A stretch of 35,703 nt of DNA from an uncultured bacterium (GCA_903861205.1 CAIOTC010000010.1:1-35703), one strand, 5' to 3'; numbered from the stretch's first letter, positions 22,201 to 29,123 are shown. Numbers and translations: made by a program. The notes: generated by a model not told the origin, from the sequence alone.

Positions 22201-22386
22201 TTAATATTGTGGTTTTTGACGGGAATGTAAATCGCAATCCCACGTATACCACTGCCCGTTTATTTTTATCAGCTCTTTACCACAATGGATGCAGGAACTT
22301 ACGCTGCCTTCCGCTTCCGGATGAGCCTCGCAGGTGTCAGAATTGTTACAACGAATATTTTGGTCATCATATTCTTCGTTTGTCAT
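22201..22386 (-). CDS. Small zinc-ribbon-like protein (61 aa)
   Basis: This peptide is not in a family I can name. The ORF track starts 31 codons earlier, inside the terminator of the upstream gene. I take the ATG of MTNEEYDD because GAGGAG stands 9 nt upstream. The sequence has CNNSDTCEAH, then CIHCGKELI and WDCDLHSR: several Cys/His pairs suited to binding one or two zinc ions, as in small rubredoxin-like or zinc-ribbon proteins. There is no signal peptide. It carries its own terminator and stands between the dCTP deaminase and the 157-aa orphan. Confidence 0.7.
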   Translation of the reverse strand: MTNEEYDDQNIRCNNSDTCEAHPEAEGSVSSCIHCGKELIKINGQWYTWDCDLHSRQKPQY

Positions 22387-22434
22387 ACACAAATTCTCCT
22401 CAAATACATTACCACGTAAACCAAAAAAGAAAAA

Positions 22435-22460
22435 CCCCGCGCTATTGGATAGCGGCGAGG
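22435..22460 (-). terminator. Terminator of the 157-aa gene
   Basis: CCTCGCCGCTAT/ATAGCGCGGGG stem on the minus strand with a short loop, followed by TTTTTCTTTTTTGG. It overlaps the stop codon. Confidence 0.85.
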
Positions 22461-22915
22461 CTTCGAACTTCGGTTTCAAATTTTTCGACTGCGGTTTTTT
22501 TGGTTTTTTTGGCTCGATATTTTACTTTCAATTCCTTATCGAACCTAGAACTAATGCGATCCAGATCGGCTTCTTGAAAATCATAGTTGTAATATTCATC
22601 CACAAACAGACGCGACATCTTTTCGTCCGGCAAAGTTATGCCAGGAACCAGAAGCAGCGAATCACCATTAAAACCGCTGTTTATTACAAAAAGGTCTTTG
22701 ATACCGAAGCCAAACGGCCTGTTCTGCGCGTTAATGGCACACACCGTCATACTGGTAGGCACTGCCCCAGTATTGCAACCTTTCAAAGTCGGCAAAAGCT
22801 CCTCGGCCACGTCCTGGGAAATCAGCAGAAGCTTGATGCCGAAACGGCGATATTTCCAAAACCATTCGGCATGATAAATCTCAAAATTCGGAATGTAAGC
22901 AACTAGTGTAACCAA
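22442..22915 (-). CDS. Orphan 157-aa protein with a TTG start
   Basis: I do not recognise this family. The ORF track begins at an ATG 18 codons upstream, but the sequence GGGAGG stands 6 nt before a TTG codon (MVTLVAYIPNFEIYH), while the upstream ATGs have no ribosome site. The product is alpha/beta in look: an N-terminal strand VTLVAYIP, a helix with AEWFWKYRRFG, a strand IKLLLISQD, then LFVINS and DSLLLVPG, and a basic C-terminal helix (KYRAKKTKKTAVEKFETEV) that could touch nucleic acid. No catalytic motif is seen. It is the promoter-proximal gene of the island's minus-strand run and has its own terminator overlapping the stop codon. Confidence 0.7.
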   Translation of the reverse strand: MVTLVAYIPNFEIYHAEWFWKYRRFGIKLLLISQDVAEELLPTLKGCNTGAVPTSMTVCAINAQNRPFGFGIKDLFVINSGFNGDSLLLVPGITLPDEKMSRLFVDEYYNYDFQEADLDRISSRFDKELKVKYRAKKTKKTAVEKFETEVRSLAAIQ

Positions 22916-22985
22916 AGAACACCTCCCGAAATAGATTAGCATTTTTTGCGGAAAATACAATGTTAACAACGGATTTTAGACGGTA

Positions 22986-23015
22986 TTGACTTTATGCACC
23001 CTAATAATGTACTAT
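22986..23015 (+). promoter_or_regulatory. Putative promoter of secE-nusG
   Basis: TTGACT (22986-22991), an 18-bp spacer and TACTAT (23010-23015); a downstream TATATAT overlaps. It is the best -35 match in the window. A leader of about 45-50 nt precedes secE. Confidence 0.6.
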
Positions 23016-23024
23016 ATATGTATT

Positions 23025-23042
23025 CCCCCCGAGGGGTTTTTT
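23025..23042 (+). terminator. Small terminator-like hairpin in the secE leader
   Basis: CCCC CCGA GGGG followed by TTTTTT stands between the putative promoter and secE. It would be at the very 5' end of the transcript and could act as an attenuator or as a 5' stabiliser; it might also stop transcription coming from upstream. Confidence 0.45.
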
Positions 23043-23069
23043 AATAAGACAATATAAATTCAAATTATT

Positions 23070-23249
23070 ATGAGCCTCATTACTTACATCAAAGATACGC
23101 AAGGAGAATTGAAACATGTCAGCTGGCCGACACGAAACCAGGCCATTATATTTACGATTATTGTTGTTCTCATTTCTCTATTCATCGCTTTCTTTCTTGG
23201 ATTTTTTGATTATCTTTTCAATTTAATTTTGAAAAAATTTGTTCTTTAA
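23070..23249 (+). CDS. secE: Protein translocase subunit SecE
   Basis: This 59-aa protein, too short for the supplied ORF track, is the minimal single-helix SecE of the SecYEG channel. It has the amphipathic, conserved YIKDTQGELKHVSWPTRNQ (family signature E-[LM]-x-K-V-x-W-P-[ST]) followed by one membrane helix (AIIFTIIVVLISLFIAFFLG) and a short C-terminal hydrophobic tail. The length is standard for the minimal form. It is 12 nt from nusG, the classical secE-nusG arrangement. No Shine-Dalgarno sequence is apparent before the ATG. Confidence 0.95.
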   Translation: MSLITYIKDTQGELKHVSWPTRNQAIIFTIIVVLISLFIAFFLGFFDYLFNLILKKFVL

Positions 23250-23261
23250 TTTTTAAACAAA

Positions 23262-23807
23262 ATGGCTAAACAACAAATCTCAGAAGGTAGAAATTGGTAT
23301 GTGATCCACACATACGCCGGATATGAAAACGCCGTTATGCGTAACCTCAAACAGCGCATCGAATCTTTGGGCATGGAAGATAAAATTTTCAATGTCATCG
23401 TGCCGACTGAGAAAAAAATAAAAATCAAAGGTGGCAAACGCGTCGAGGAAGAGGAAAAAATATACCCCGGCTACATTTTGGTGGAAATGATCGTGACCGA
23501 GGAATCGTGGTACGTTGTCCGCAACACTCCGCGAGTAACTGGCTTTGTCGGTTCCGGCGTCTATCCGGTTAAAATCGACAAGAAAGAAATTGATGAACTT
23601 TTTGCTCGCATGAACGCTCACACCGTCAAACACAAAATCGATTTGATGCAGAATGATGCTGTGACTATTGTCGACGGTCCGTTCAAAGATTTGGAAGGAA
23701 AAGTTTCCGAGGTGGACGAAGAGCGCGGCAAGGTCAAAGTGCTGGTGGCTATGTTCGGCCGCGAGACGCCGGTGGAGTTGGATTTCTTGCAGGTCAAAAG
23801 AAGTTAA
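23262..23807 (+). CDS. nusG: Transcription termination/antitermination factor NusG
   Basis: This 181-aa NusG binds RNA polymerase through its N-terminal NGN domain and contacts Rho or ribosomal protein S10 through the C-terminal KOW domain. The NGN domain begins WYVIHTYAGYENAVMRNLKQRIE and includes the loop with PTEKKIKIKGGKRVEEEEKIYPGYILVEM, then VRNTPRVTGFVG. The KOW domain has NDAVTIVDGPFKDLEGKVSEVDEERGKVKVLV followed by GRETPVELDFLQV. The length is the standard bacterial one. It follows secE by 12 nt; rplK comes 136 nt downstream with its own promoter. Confidence 0.97.
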   Translation: MAKQQISEGRNWYVIHTYAGYENAVMRNLKQRIESLGMEDKIFNVIVPTEKKIKIKGGKRVEEEEKIYPGYILVEMIVTEESWYVVRNTPRVTGFVGSGVYPVKIDKKEIDELFARMNAHTVKHKIDLMQNDAVTIVDGPFKDLEGKVSEVDEERGKVKVLVAMFGRETPVELDFLQVKRS

Positions 23808-23875
23808 CGAGCGAAGCGACTATAACTTCTTTGATGCCGCTCTATTATGCATTTGAGCGGCGCAGAAAATCATAA

Positions 23876-23904
23876 TTGAAATTTCAAAATTATTAGTGTA
23901 CAGT
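23876..23904 (+). promoter_or_regulatory. Putative rplK promoter
   Basis: TTGAAA (23876-23881), a 17-bp spacer and TACAGT (23899-23904) with TG before the -10. A second -10-like TATAAT lies at 23930-23935, 8 nt before the rplK ATG. An inverted repeat TCTCG/CGAGA lies between them and may regulate the leader. Confidence 0.5.
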
Positions 23905-23943
23905 ATCGTTTCTCGCGCTTCTCGAGATTTATAATAAAAAACA

Positions 23944-24366
23944 ATGGCTAAAAAAATCACAAAAAAATTAAAGTTGGTTATTCCCGGCGGAGCGGCAACT
24001 CCGGCTGGCAAAACGGGTCCGGCTCTCGGACAAGCGGGCGTGAACATTGGTGAATTTGTCAAACAATTCAACGACGCCACGGCCAAAATGAAAGGCGACA
24101 TTGTGCCTGTGGAAATTTCCGTTTACGAAGACCGCACGTTCTCGTTTGTGGTCAAAACTCCGCCGGCTTCTTCGCTTATTTTAAAAGCGATCGGCAAAGA
24201 AAAAGGCAGTGGCAAAAACGCCACCTCAAAAGTCGGCACGCTCACCAAGGCGCAACTGCGCGAAATCGCCGAAAAGAAAATGCCCGACCTAAACGCCAAC
24301 GACATCGACGCGGCCATGAAAATCATCGCTGGAAGTGCCAGAAGTATGGGCGTCGAGGTGAAATAA
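23944..24366 (+). CDS. rplK: 50S ribosomal protein uL11
   Basis: This 140-aa L11 binds the GTPase-associated region of 23S rRNA and takes part in factor-dependent steps and the stringent response. Signature stretches include [26 protein letters not shown], then [33 protein letters not shown] and the C-terminal rRNA-binding domain with [42 protein letters not shown]. It is of normal length. In most bacteria rplA follows at once; here a strong terminator follows and the next gene is on the other strand. Loss or relocation of rplA has been reported for part of the Patescibacteria, so this fits that group. Confidence 0.98.
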   Translation: MAKKITKKLKLVIPGGAATPAGKTGPALGQAGVNIGEFVKQFNDATAKMKGDIVPVEISVYEDRTFSFVVKTPPASSLILKAIGKEKGSGKNATSKVGTLTKAQLREIAEKKMPDLNANDIDAAMKIIAGSARSMGVEVK

Positions 24367-24375
24367 TAAATAAAA

Positions 24376-24416
24376 AAACATTCCCCAGGGTGTCACCTTG
24401 GGGAATGTTTTTTTGT
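24376..24416 (+). terminator. rplK terminator
   Basis: AAACATTCCCCAGGGTG pairs with CACCTTGGGGAATGTTT, followed by TTTTGTTT. It also overlaps the SIMPL gene's downstream side, so it could serve both converging units. Confidence 0.92.
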
Positions 24417-24420
24417 TTAA

Positions 24421-25293
24421 CTATCTGATCTCGTACGTAATTGAAACGTTGGAAGTTATTTTATTCTCCCCTGTCGGAATCTGCGGAGCAACACTGGCCG
24501 TGCCGCCGGCGCTCATGACATCCGACTTCATATTTAGATACGGCATCGGATAATTTCCATTTTCACTGAAGTTGACAATGTGATTTAGTTTGACACCGAG
24601 CGATTTGGAAAGTACGGACGCTTTGCTTTTGGCATCGGCGATAGCTTTGTCGCGAGCCTGCGCCTGAACAGCATCAATGTTGTCAACCGTGAAGCTTAGC
24701 CCGCTGATATTTGAAACATTGAGCGAACCGATTTTAGCCAAAATATTTCCGGCGTCAGCAGTTTTGCGAATTTTAACGGTAACTGTTTGGTCAACCTCGT
24801 AGCCGGTCAAAACAGATTTGCCGGGAGGACAATAAATCGCAGATCCACTAGAAACAGAACCTGATCCGGAAGACCCGGAATCAGAAACTGGATACATCAT
24901 CGGCACAGGCGTCGGGCAAACGGCATTTTGGTATTCGTATTTCGGATAAGAGCTGTAGTTGGTTGTTTGAATATCTTTCTCGGCGATTCCCAGGGCTTTC
25001 AGCGCACTGATGACTGAATTCATTTTTTTGCTGGCGGCATCCTGCGCGTCCGGCAAAAGCTTGGCGCTTTCAGTCACAGAAAAAGAAAATGTGGCAATAT
25101 CCGGCACCGCCAAAACTTCGCCGGTACCGTTTATGGTGATGGTATTTCCGGCCGGCAAATTGTGGCCGAGAACCGTAAAACCTTTAATGGCGTCAATGGC
25201 CATGACTGCCAGAAATACGGCGAGCAGTCCGATGGCGCTGACGATAACATTGAATAATATTTTTTTCTGCTTGTCAGTTAAAGATTGATACAT
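24421..25293 (-). CDS. SIMPL (DUF541) domain protein, membrane-anchored
   Basis: This 290-aa protein has an N-terminal membrane anchor at about residues 12-35 (ILFNVIVSAIGLLAVFLAVMAI) and a SIMPL/DUF541 domain outside: ITINGTGEVLAVPDIATFSFSV, then KMNSVISALKALGIAEKDIQTTNYSSYPKYEY, ending NKITSNVSITYEI. A glycine/serine-rich loop SDSGSSGSGSVSSGSAIYC interrupts the domain. DUF541 proteins occur in the envelope of many bacteria; functions include stress tolerance and signalling, but the activity is unsettled. It converges on rplK and shares the terminator region. No Shine-Dalgarno sequence is seen. Confidence 0.88.
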   Translation of the reverse strand: MYQSLTDKQKKILFNVIVSAIGLLAVFLAVMAIDAIKGFTVLGHNLPAGNTITINGTGEVLAVPDIATFSFSVTESAKLLPDAQDAASKKMNSVISALKALGIAEKDIQTTNYSSYPKYEYQNAVCPTPVPMMYPVSDSGSSGSGSVSSGSAIYCPPGKSVLTGYEVDQTVTVKIRKTADAGNILAKIGSLNVSNISGLSFTVDNIDAVQAQARDKAIADAKSKASVLSKSLGVKLNHIVNFSENGNYPMPYLNMKSDVMSAGGTASVAPQIPTGENKITSNVSITYEIR

Positions 25294-25341
25294 AAAAATT
25301 TTGGTTAAAAAATTTTGATAAAATAAATTTGAAATCTCTTA

Positions 25342-25442
25342 TTAACCAAAGCAACTTTGGAGCACGCGTAAATTTTCTGCTGAAAATTTCGCTCACTCTC
25401 CGCTCGCCAGCGTCCGAGAGTCTCCAAAATTGCTTCGGCTAA
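25342..25442. repeat. Inverted-repeat element with AAATTTTCTGCTGAAAATTT core, copy A
   Basis: The outer arms TTAACCAAAGCAACTTTGGAG and CTCCAAAATTGCTTCGGCTAA (quoted in part) are imperfect inverses. Inside lies the palindrome AAATTTTC tgct GAAAATTT followed by a pyrimidine-rich CGCTCGCC. The same core and the CTCGCC occur at 27601-27737 with other outer arms. It sits between the SIMPL and PAP2 genes. Confidence 0.6.
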
Positions 25443-25472
25443 ACAAGATTTCAAGTTTATTTTAGCATATTT

Positions 25473-26036
25473 TTATAACTGGGGCACGTTGATGCTGGAT
25501 TTCAGTTTGAAGTGATTTAATTTTTTGAAAATAATAACAAAGATGTATGAAATGAGAAGGCCGAGGAAAATTCCACCCAAGACGTCGGAAAACCAGTGAA
25601 CGCCGAGATACAGCCGGCTGAAAGAAACCAGAACGATGCCAAAAACGCAGGCAAAATTGAAAAACTGGCGCCAAAATCCTTCGAAATACTCGTCAAAAAT
25701 AAAGATGAGCATGCAGAAAAAAATGGTGACAATAACGGCGTGATAGCTCGGAAAACTCTGACCGAAAGAGGCAAAAACGGCATCCGATGGGCGCGGAACG
25801 TTGAAGAAAATTTTTAAGACGTAGGCAATAATGGCGCCAAAAAGCATCGAACCGGCAAACAAATTGGCGTATTTCCTTCCGCGTGCATAATAAATAAAAA
25901 CTACAATCAGAATTGTAACGGCGATGGAAGCGAGAGAAACGTCAAAAACTTTGCTGACCAAATACATCGCCTCGGTCACGCCAGCCGTACGAATGTGTGC
26001 AAAATAATTTTGAACAAAAAGATCAATCGAGTGCAT
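25473..26036 (-). CDS. PAP2-family membrane phosphatase
   Basis: This 187-aa protein has about five membrane helices and the three phosphatase motifs of the PAP2 superfamily: KIFFNVPRP (K-x6-R-P), FPSYHAV (P-S-x-H) and SRLYLGVHWFSDV (S-R-x5-H-x3-D). Relatives dephosphorylate undecaprenyl diphosphate, phosphatidic acid or phosphatidylglycerophosphate, so an envelope-lipid role is likely but the substrate is open. The active site faces the outer side in this family. The upstream intergenic stretch is AT-rich (26043-26098), and a repeat element lies downstream. Confidence 0.93.
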   Translation of the reverse strand: MHSIDLFVQNYFAHIRTAGVTEAMYLVSKVFDVSLASIAVTILIVVFIYYARGRKYANLFAGSMLFGAIIAYVLKIFFNVPRPSDAVFASFGQSFPSYHAVIVTIFFCMLIFIFDEYFEGFWRQFFNFACVFGIVLVSFSRLYLGVHWFSDVLGGIFLGLLISYIFVIIFKKLNHFKLKSSINVPQL

Positions 26037-26042
26037 AAGTTG

Positions 26043-26098
26043 AATAATTTTTAATTTTTAATTTAAAATTTTTAATGAATTTCCAATGCATCAATTTT
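26043..26098. repeat. AT-rich dispersed repeat, second copy
   Basis: A run of aatttttaattt units ending in aatgaatttccaatgcatcaatttt (quoted in part), similar to the sequence at 22-66. It covers the 3' end of the methyltransferase gene and the PAP2 upstream region. Confidence 0.45.
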
Positions 26099-27014
26099 CA
26101 AAACGAGCGAAAATGCCGGCGGGTAAAAGTCTGTCGGAGTTGGACTGTGAAATAGCCAGTTCGCCGGAAGTGATTTTGCCTGACAAATCTTTTGTGATGT
26201 CGGAAAGCATTTGAGCATAAGTGACGTGCGAATAACCGGAAGCGTAGCCGTTCAGCAACACAGCCAGCGGTAGGTCGGAGAGCAGTTTTTTTATGTTGGC
26301 AAGCAACGGCACCAAATCTTCTTCCAATTTCCAAACCTCGTCTTTTGCCCCCTTGCCGTAGACCGGCGCGTCGATGCAGATGATGTCATATTTATTTCCG
26401 CGGCGAATTTCGCGCTCGACGAATTTTCTGACATCTTCGACAATAAAGCGAATTGGCGCATCGGAAAGTCCGGAAGCGTCGCGATTTGCCACGGCACAGT
26501 CCACGGCAAATTGCGAAGCGTCAACGTGAACAATTTGGATATCAACCATGGCTGATATCCCAGCTTTAGCGCAGGCAAGTGAGGCTCCGCCGGTGTAACC
26601 AAAAAGATTGAGAACGGAAATCTTCCCTTCTTCATTCGTAGCCATTCGTAGATTGGCATTATTCGTATATTCGTATTTTATTTTATCTGTCAACCATTGC
26701 CAGTGAACAGACTGCTCTGGAAAAACGCCAATGTGTTTAAAAACGGACGGTTTCAAAATAAAATTTATTCCGCCGAGCGAAATCTGCCACGGTTCTGGAA
26801 AAGGTTTGTTGTGATGCCACTTTCCCCTTCCCTCGGTTTGTTCGAAATGAGCGTCAACATTTTTCCATTCAGTTTCCGGCAAAGATTTTTGCCACAGAGC
26901 CTGTGGATCTGGGCGAGAAATTTTCACCACGCCAAAACGCTCCAGCTTTCCACCCTCACCGCTGTCGAGCAATTCATAGTCAGCAAATTTTTCAGCAATA
27001 AATATATTTTCCAT
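26091..27014 (-). CDS. Class I SAM-dependent methyltransferase, RlmI-like
   Basis: The 307-aa product (ATG of MENIFIAEKF) resembles the RlmI/RlmK (COG1092) type of rRNA methyltransferase. The SAM-binding motif I is LNLFGYTGGASLACAKAG, followed by VHVDAS at the acidic strand end, RFIVEDVRKFVEREIRRG and the catalytic-region DIICIDAPVYGKG, where RlmI-like enzymes have D-P-P-x-F/Y. The usual PUA domain at the N-terminus is not seen; residues 1-130 are instead a beta-rich segment (ADYELLDSGEGGKLERFGVVKISRP). I prefer the internal ATG over the ORF-track start because the latter lies inside the preceding gene, whose stop codon is 5 nt away. rRNA is the likely target. Confidence 0.85.
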   Translation of the reverse strand: MENIFIAEKFADYELLDSGEGGKLERFGVVKISRPDPQALWQKSLPETEWKNVDAHFEQTEGRGKWHHNKPFPEPWQISLGGINFILKPSVFKHIGVFPEQSVHWQWLTDKIKYEYTNNANLRMATNEEGKISVLNLFGYTGGASLACAKAGISAMVDIQIVHVDASQFAVDCAVANRDASGLSDAPIRFIVEDVRKFVEREIRRGNKYDIICIDAPVYGKGAKDEVWKLEEDLVPLLANIKKLLSDLPLAVLLNGYASGYSHVTYAQMLSDITKDLSGKITSGELAISQSNSDRLLPAGIFARFEN

Positions 27015-27018
27015 TTTT

Positions 27019-27588
27019 TTATAAACTATGCGCCACCAATGCCACGAGTAGCACACCGACAAAATTCATGACAAAAGAAATGGCAATGAGCGTGCCGGTG
27101 CGAATTCTGGAAACTCCGAGCATAGTAATACCCATTTCATCAGGCAGTGGCGAGGCGATGATAAGCGCGCCAATAATCGGCGAGAGCCAGTGGAAAAATT
27201 TGCGGTGAAAAAATCTGGTCAGCTTGCGGTCATGGTACGCGTGCAAAGCATTTTCCAAATCATCGGCGAATCTATCGCGAATAAATAGAAACAAAACCAT
27301 GTCCCCGATAACCGCCCCGAGAGCTCCGCAAAGCGCCACGATCCAAATGGGCGTTGTTTGTGACAGCGCGGCCAATGCAATCGAAGCCGGCGCCAACGTG
27401 AAAGCGGATGTGAAAAAAACGCCAGCCAAAAAACTGCCGATGATTTTGCCTTCCTGGGCCACACCGATGATATTTTTGATAACACCGAATCTGACCAGGA
27501 CGCTTGCAACCAAAACGGATAGCAAAACAAAAAACATGTCACGACCGAGGTTTTTATATGGATTTTCCGGACGAATGTGTTTTGTCAT
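27019..27588 (-). CDS. Polytopic membrane protein of unknown function
   Basis: This 189-aa protein has about five hydrophobic segments: FFVLLSVLVASVLVRFGVI, IGSFLAGVFFTSAFTLAPASIALAAL, IWIVALCGALGAVIGDMVLFLF, WLSPIIGALIIASPLPDEMG and LIAISFVMNFVGVLLVALVA. The motif GAVIGDMVLFLFIRDRF and PLPDEMGITMLG recall the VTT/DedA-like or small-molecule exporter families, but I cannot assign it firmly. It is 4 nt from the methyltransferase gene and probably shares its transcript. No Shine-Dalgarno sequence is seen. Confidence 0.75.
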   Translation of the reverse strand: MTKHIRPENPYKNLGRDMFFVLLSVLVASVLVRFGVIKNIIGVAQEGKIIGSFLAGVFFTSAFTLAPASIALAALSQTTPIWIVALCGALGAVIGDMVLFLFIRDRFADDLENALHAYHDRKLTRFFHRKFFHWLSPIIGALIIASPLPDEMGITMLGVSRIRTGTLIAISFVMNFVGVLLVALVAHSL

Positions 27589-27600
27589 GTTAATTTGTTT

Positions 27601-27737
27601 AAATTGTAAATTTCTTACGATCCAACACTTTTCCGTCGCCAGAATAATTTTCTGCTGAAAATTTTCTTCCTGCTCGCCTCTTCACGGGCTCCGCAATGCG
27701 CCGGAAAAGCGTCGGCTCGACGAAATTTCCAATTTAC
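27601..27737. repeat. Inverted-repeat element with AAATTTTCTGCTGAAAATTT-like core, copy B
   Basis: Outer arms aaatttcttacgatccaaca/…gtcggctcgacgaaattt are imperfect inverses (with CTTTTCC/GGAAAAG at the inner ends). The centre holds TAATTTTCTGCTGAAAATTTTC and CTGCTCGCC, as at 25342-25442. The two outer ends recur at 10511-10638. The element lies directly after the NUDIX stop codon. Confidence 0.6.
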
Positions 27738-27739
27738 AG

Positions 27740-28231
27740 CTATTTTTCTGCCCTCTGCCATTCTGTTTTAATACCTTTCAATTTGTTTTCCGCCATGCAG
27801 AGCTCGTCGTAAATGCCGTCAAGAAGTTCGATATTTTTCGCTTCCTCCAAATCCACCCATTTGTACTGATCCGTTTCTTCCGGTTGCAAAGTAACTTCGC
27901 CGGAATCATAATCGGCCAGGCAGGAAATGACCAGCGACGGATTGCCGTCGCCATGCACCGTGGCCAGACTGGTAACATAATCGATGTTTTTTATTTCCAG
28001 CCCGACTTCTTCGCGCACTTCGCGGCGCAAAACTTTTTCCAAAACATTGTACCAATAATCTTTCGTCTCTTTTGGCAAATTGATGTAATCGTCCGTTTCC
28101 AGTTTGCCACCCGGCACCGTCCACATGCCCGGAAATCTTTTTTTGGTCATCGTTCGGCGCGTCACCAAATATTTGCCGTCTTTGACGATGATGGCGGTGA
28201 TGACCACTTCGTGCAAAAATTTATTTTCCAT
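27740..28231 (-). CDS. NUDIX hydrolase
   Basis: The product is about 163 aa if the start is the ATG of MENKFLHEVVITAIIV; the ORF track extends 15 codons further upstream, but those codons come from an inverted-repeat arm (28234-28254). The NUDIX box is unusual: GGKLETDDYINLP and RREVREEVGLEI are separated by about 16 extra residues (KETKDYWYNVLEKV) compared with the G-x5-E-x7-REUxEExGU consensus, while the metal-binding REVREEVGLE is intact. The fold otherwise looks normal (VITAIIVKDGKYLVTRRTM, PGMWTVPGGK, LVISCLADYDSGEVTLQPEETDQYKWVDLEEA). It probably cleaves a nucleoside diphosphate derivative. No Shine-Dalgarno sequence is seen at either start. Confidence 0.85.
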   Translation of the reverse strand: MENKFLHEVVITAIIVKDGKYLVTRRTMTKKRFPGMWTVPGGKLETDDYINLPKETKDYWYNVLEKVLRREVREEVGLEIKNIDYVTSLATVHGDGNPSLVISCLADYDSGEVTLQPEETDQYKWVDLEEAKNIELLDGIYDELCMAENKLKGIKTEWQRAEK

Positions 28232-28233
28232 CC

Positions 28234-28415
28234 CAGTAGTAGAAAATGGCATAGCTCTTCGAGCAGTACCACTCATTATTTTAAAATTAATAATATCGAC
28301 ATTTAAATGTTATAACATGTTTCTCATAATTCCAATGCCATTTTCACTACGGGATAGCCCTGTAGTGAAGTCGGCATCTTTTTATGCGCCTTTGGCGCAA
28401 TGCCGACTTCTACTA
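28234..28415. repeat. Nested inverted repeats at the NUDIX 5' end
   Basis: CCCAGTAGTAGAAAATGGCAT (28234-28254, in part) is the near-inverse of ATGCCATTTTCACTACGGG (28335-28353). A second hairpin TTCACTACGGG/CCCTGTAGTGAA (28343-28369) and a third, TAGTGAAGTCGGCAT/ATGCCGACTTCTACTA (28363-28415) around TGCGCC ttt GGCGCA, overlap it. The same CACTAC wording is thus repeated, which allows alternative pairings. It lies just after the stop codon of the two-TM gene. Confidence 0.65.
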
Positions 28416-28964
28416 CCGGGCATACTTATAGTTTATAAAATAATAAGCGGCGATAAAAAACATGGAAACCGCCCAGCCAAAAGCGACGAGCAGAAGTAAA
28501 TTGTCTTCGCGAATTTCCACTTCGCGGAGCGATCGGCCAACCAAGACGAAACCAGATTTGTCGCCCGCAGAATAATATTTCAAAACAACCGCGAAACGCG
28601 CGCCCGTCTCCGGCTGCCAGGTAAATTTGTTTTCGCCATTTGTTTTTGCATAGTCGAAAACGCCGATAGGCAAAGCAATGGACTGTCCATGCAAGTTCGC
28701 CGATGATTCCAAAAGCGTACCTTTGCCATCAAAAATCATGGTGAAAGGCGAAAGACTGAGCGTGATATCAAGTGCCGTGCGAGTCGGCGGCATAAAATCA
28801 GCAGGCACGGCGCCCGCCAAAAGTCCATTGGCGCCATCTTCAGCCATCTGAATTTGCGGATCATTGGCTGACTGGCGCAAAACTTGCTGTCCAACCGTGT
28901 AGATCGTACCTAAAATGACGGTTATAACGGCAACCAAAAAAATGAAAGTGAAAAACTTTTTCAT
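28413..28964 (-). CDS. Two-TM protein with an extracytoplasmic domain
   Basis: This 183-aa protein has an N-terminal helix (FFTFIFLVAVITVILGTIYTV), an outer domain of about 125 residues and a C-terminal helix (LLLLVAFGWAVSMFFIAAYYF) with a short basic cytoplasmic tail. The outer region (FMPPTRTALDITLSLSPFTMIFDGKGTLLESSANLHGQ) is reminiscent of the sensory input domain of two-component kinases, but no kinase follows. I cannot assign a function. The ATG has a TACAAT hexamer ending 6 nt upstream and no ribosome site. It is followed by repeats and, on the same strand, the NUDIX gene. Confidence 0.75.
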   Translation of the reverse strand: MKKFFTFIFLVAVITVILGTIYTVGQQVLRQSANDPQIQMAEDGANGLLAGAVPADFMPPTRTALDITLSLSPFTMIFDGKGTLLESSANLHGQSIALPIGVFDYAKTNGENKFTWQPETGARFAVVLKYYSAGDKSGFVLVGRSLREVEIREDNLLLLVAFGWAVSMFFIAAYYFINYKYAR

Positions 28965-28970
28965 GTGATA

Positions 28971-28999
28971 ATTGTAACATATTTAAGCATCGTTGTTAA
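28971..28999 (-). promoter_or_regulatory. Putative promoter of the two-TM gene, leaderless type
   Basis: TTAACA (28994-28999), a 17-bp spacer and TACAAT (28971-28976) with a TG just upstream of the -10; the -10 ends 6 nt before the ATG at 28964. Confidence 0.6.
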
Positions 29000-29029
29000 A
29001 ACTTTCATAATTTCGCCAAGGTCGCGTAT

Positions 29030-29089
29030 AAAATAAAAAACCAAACTGGAGGCGTACAAGTGTACGATGACAGTTTGGTTTTTTATTTT
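29030..29089. terminator. Bidirectional terminator after the GH18 gene
   Basis: Perfect 19-bp arms AAAATAAAAAACCAAACTG / CAGTTTGGTTTTTTATTTT enclose a loop containing GTACAAGTGTAC. Both strands have a T-tract. It ends the GH18 transcript on the minus strand. Confidence 0.9.
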
Positions 29090-29123
29090 AGACGATGAGA
29101 TTGGTGAAATTTGGAAGTTTTTA

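Noticed and set aside
16894-22915. Integrated prophage
   Set aside because: No integrase, capsid, terminase or portal gene and no attachment-site repeats are visible, although the nucleotide genes and expression style could have a viral source.
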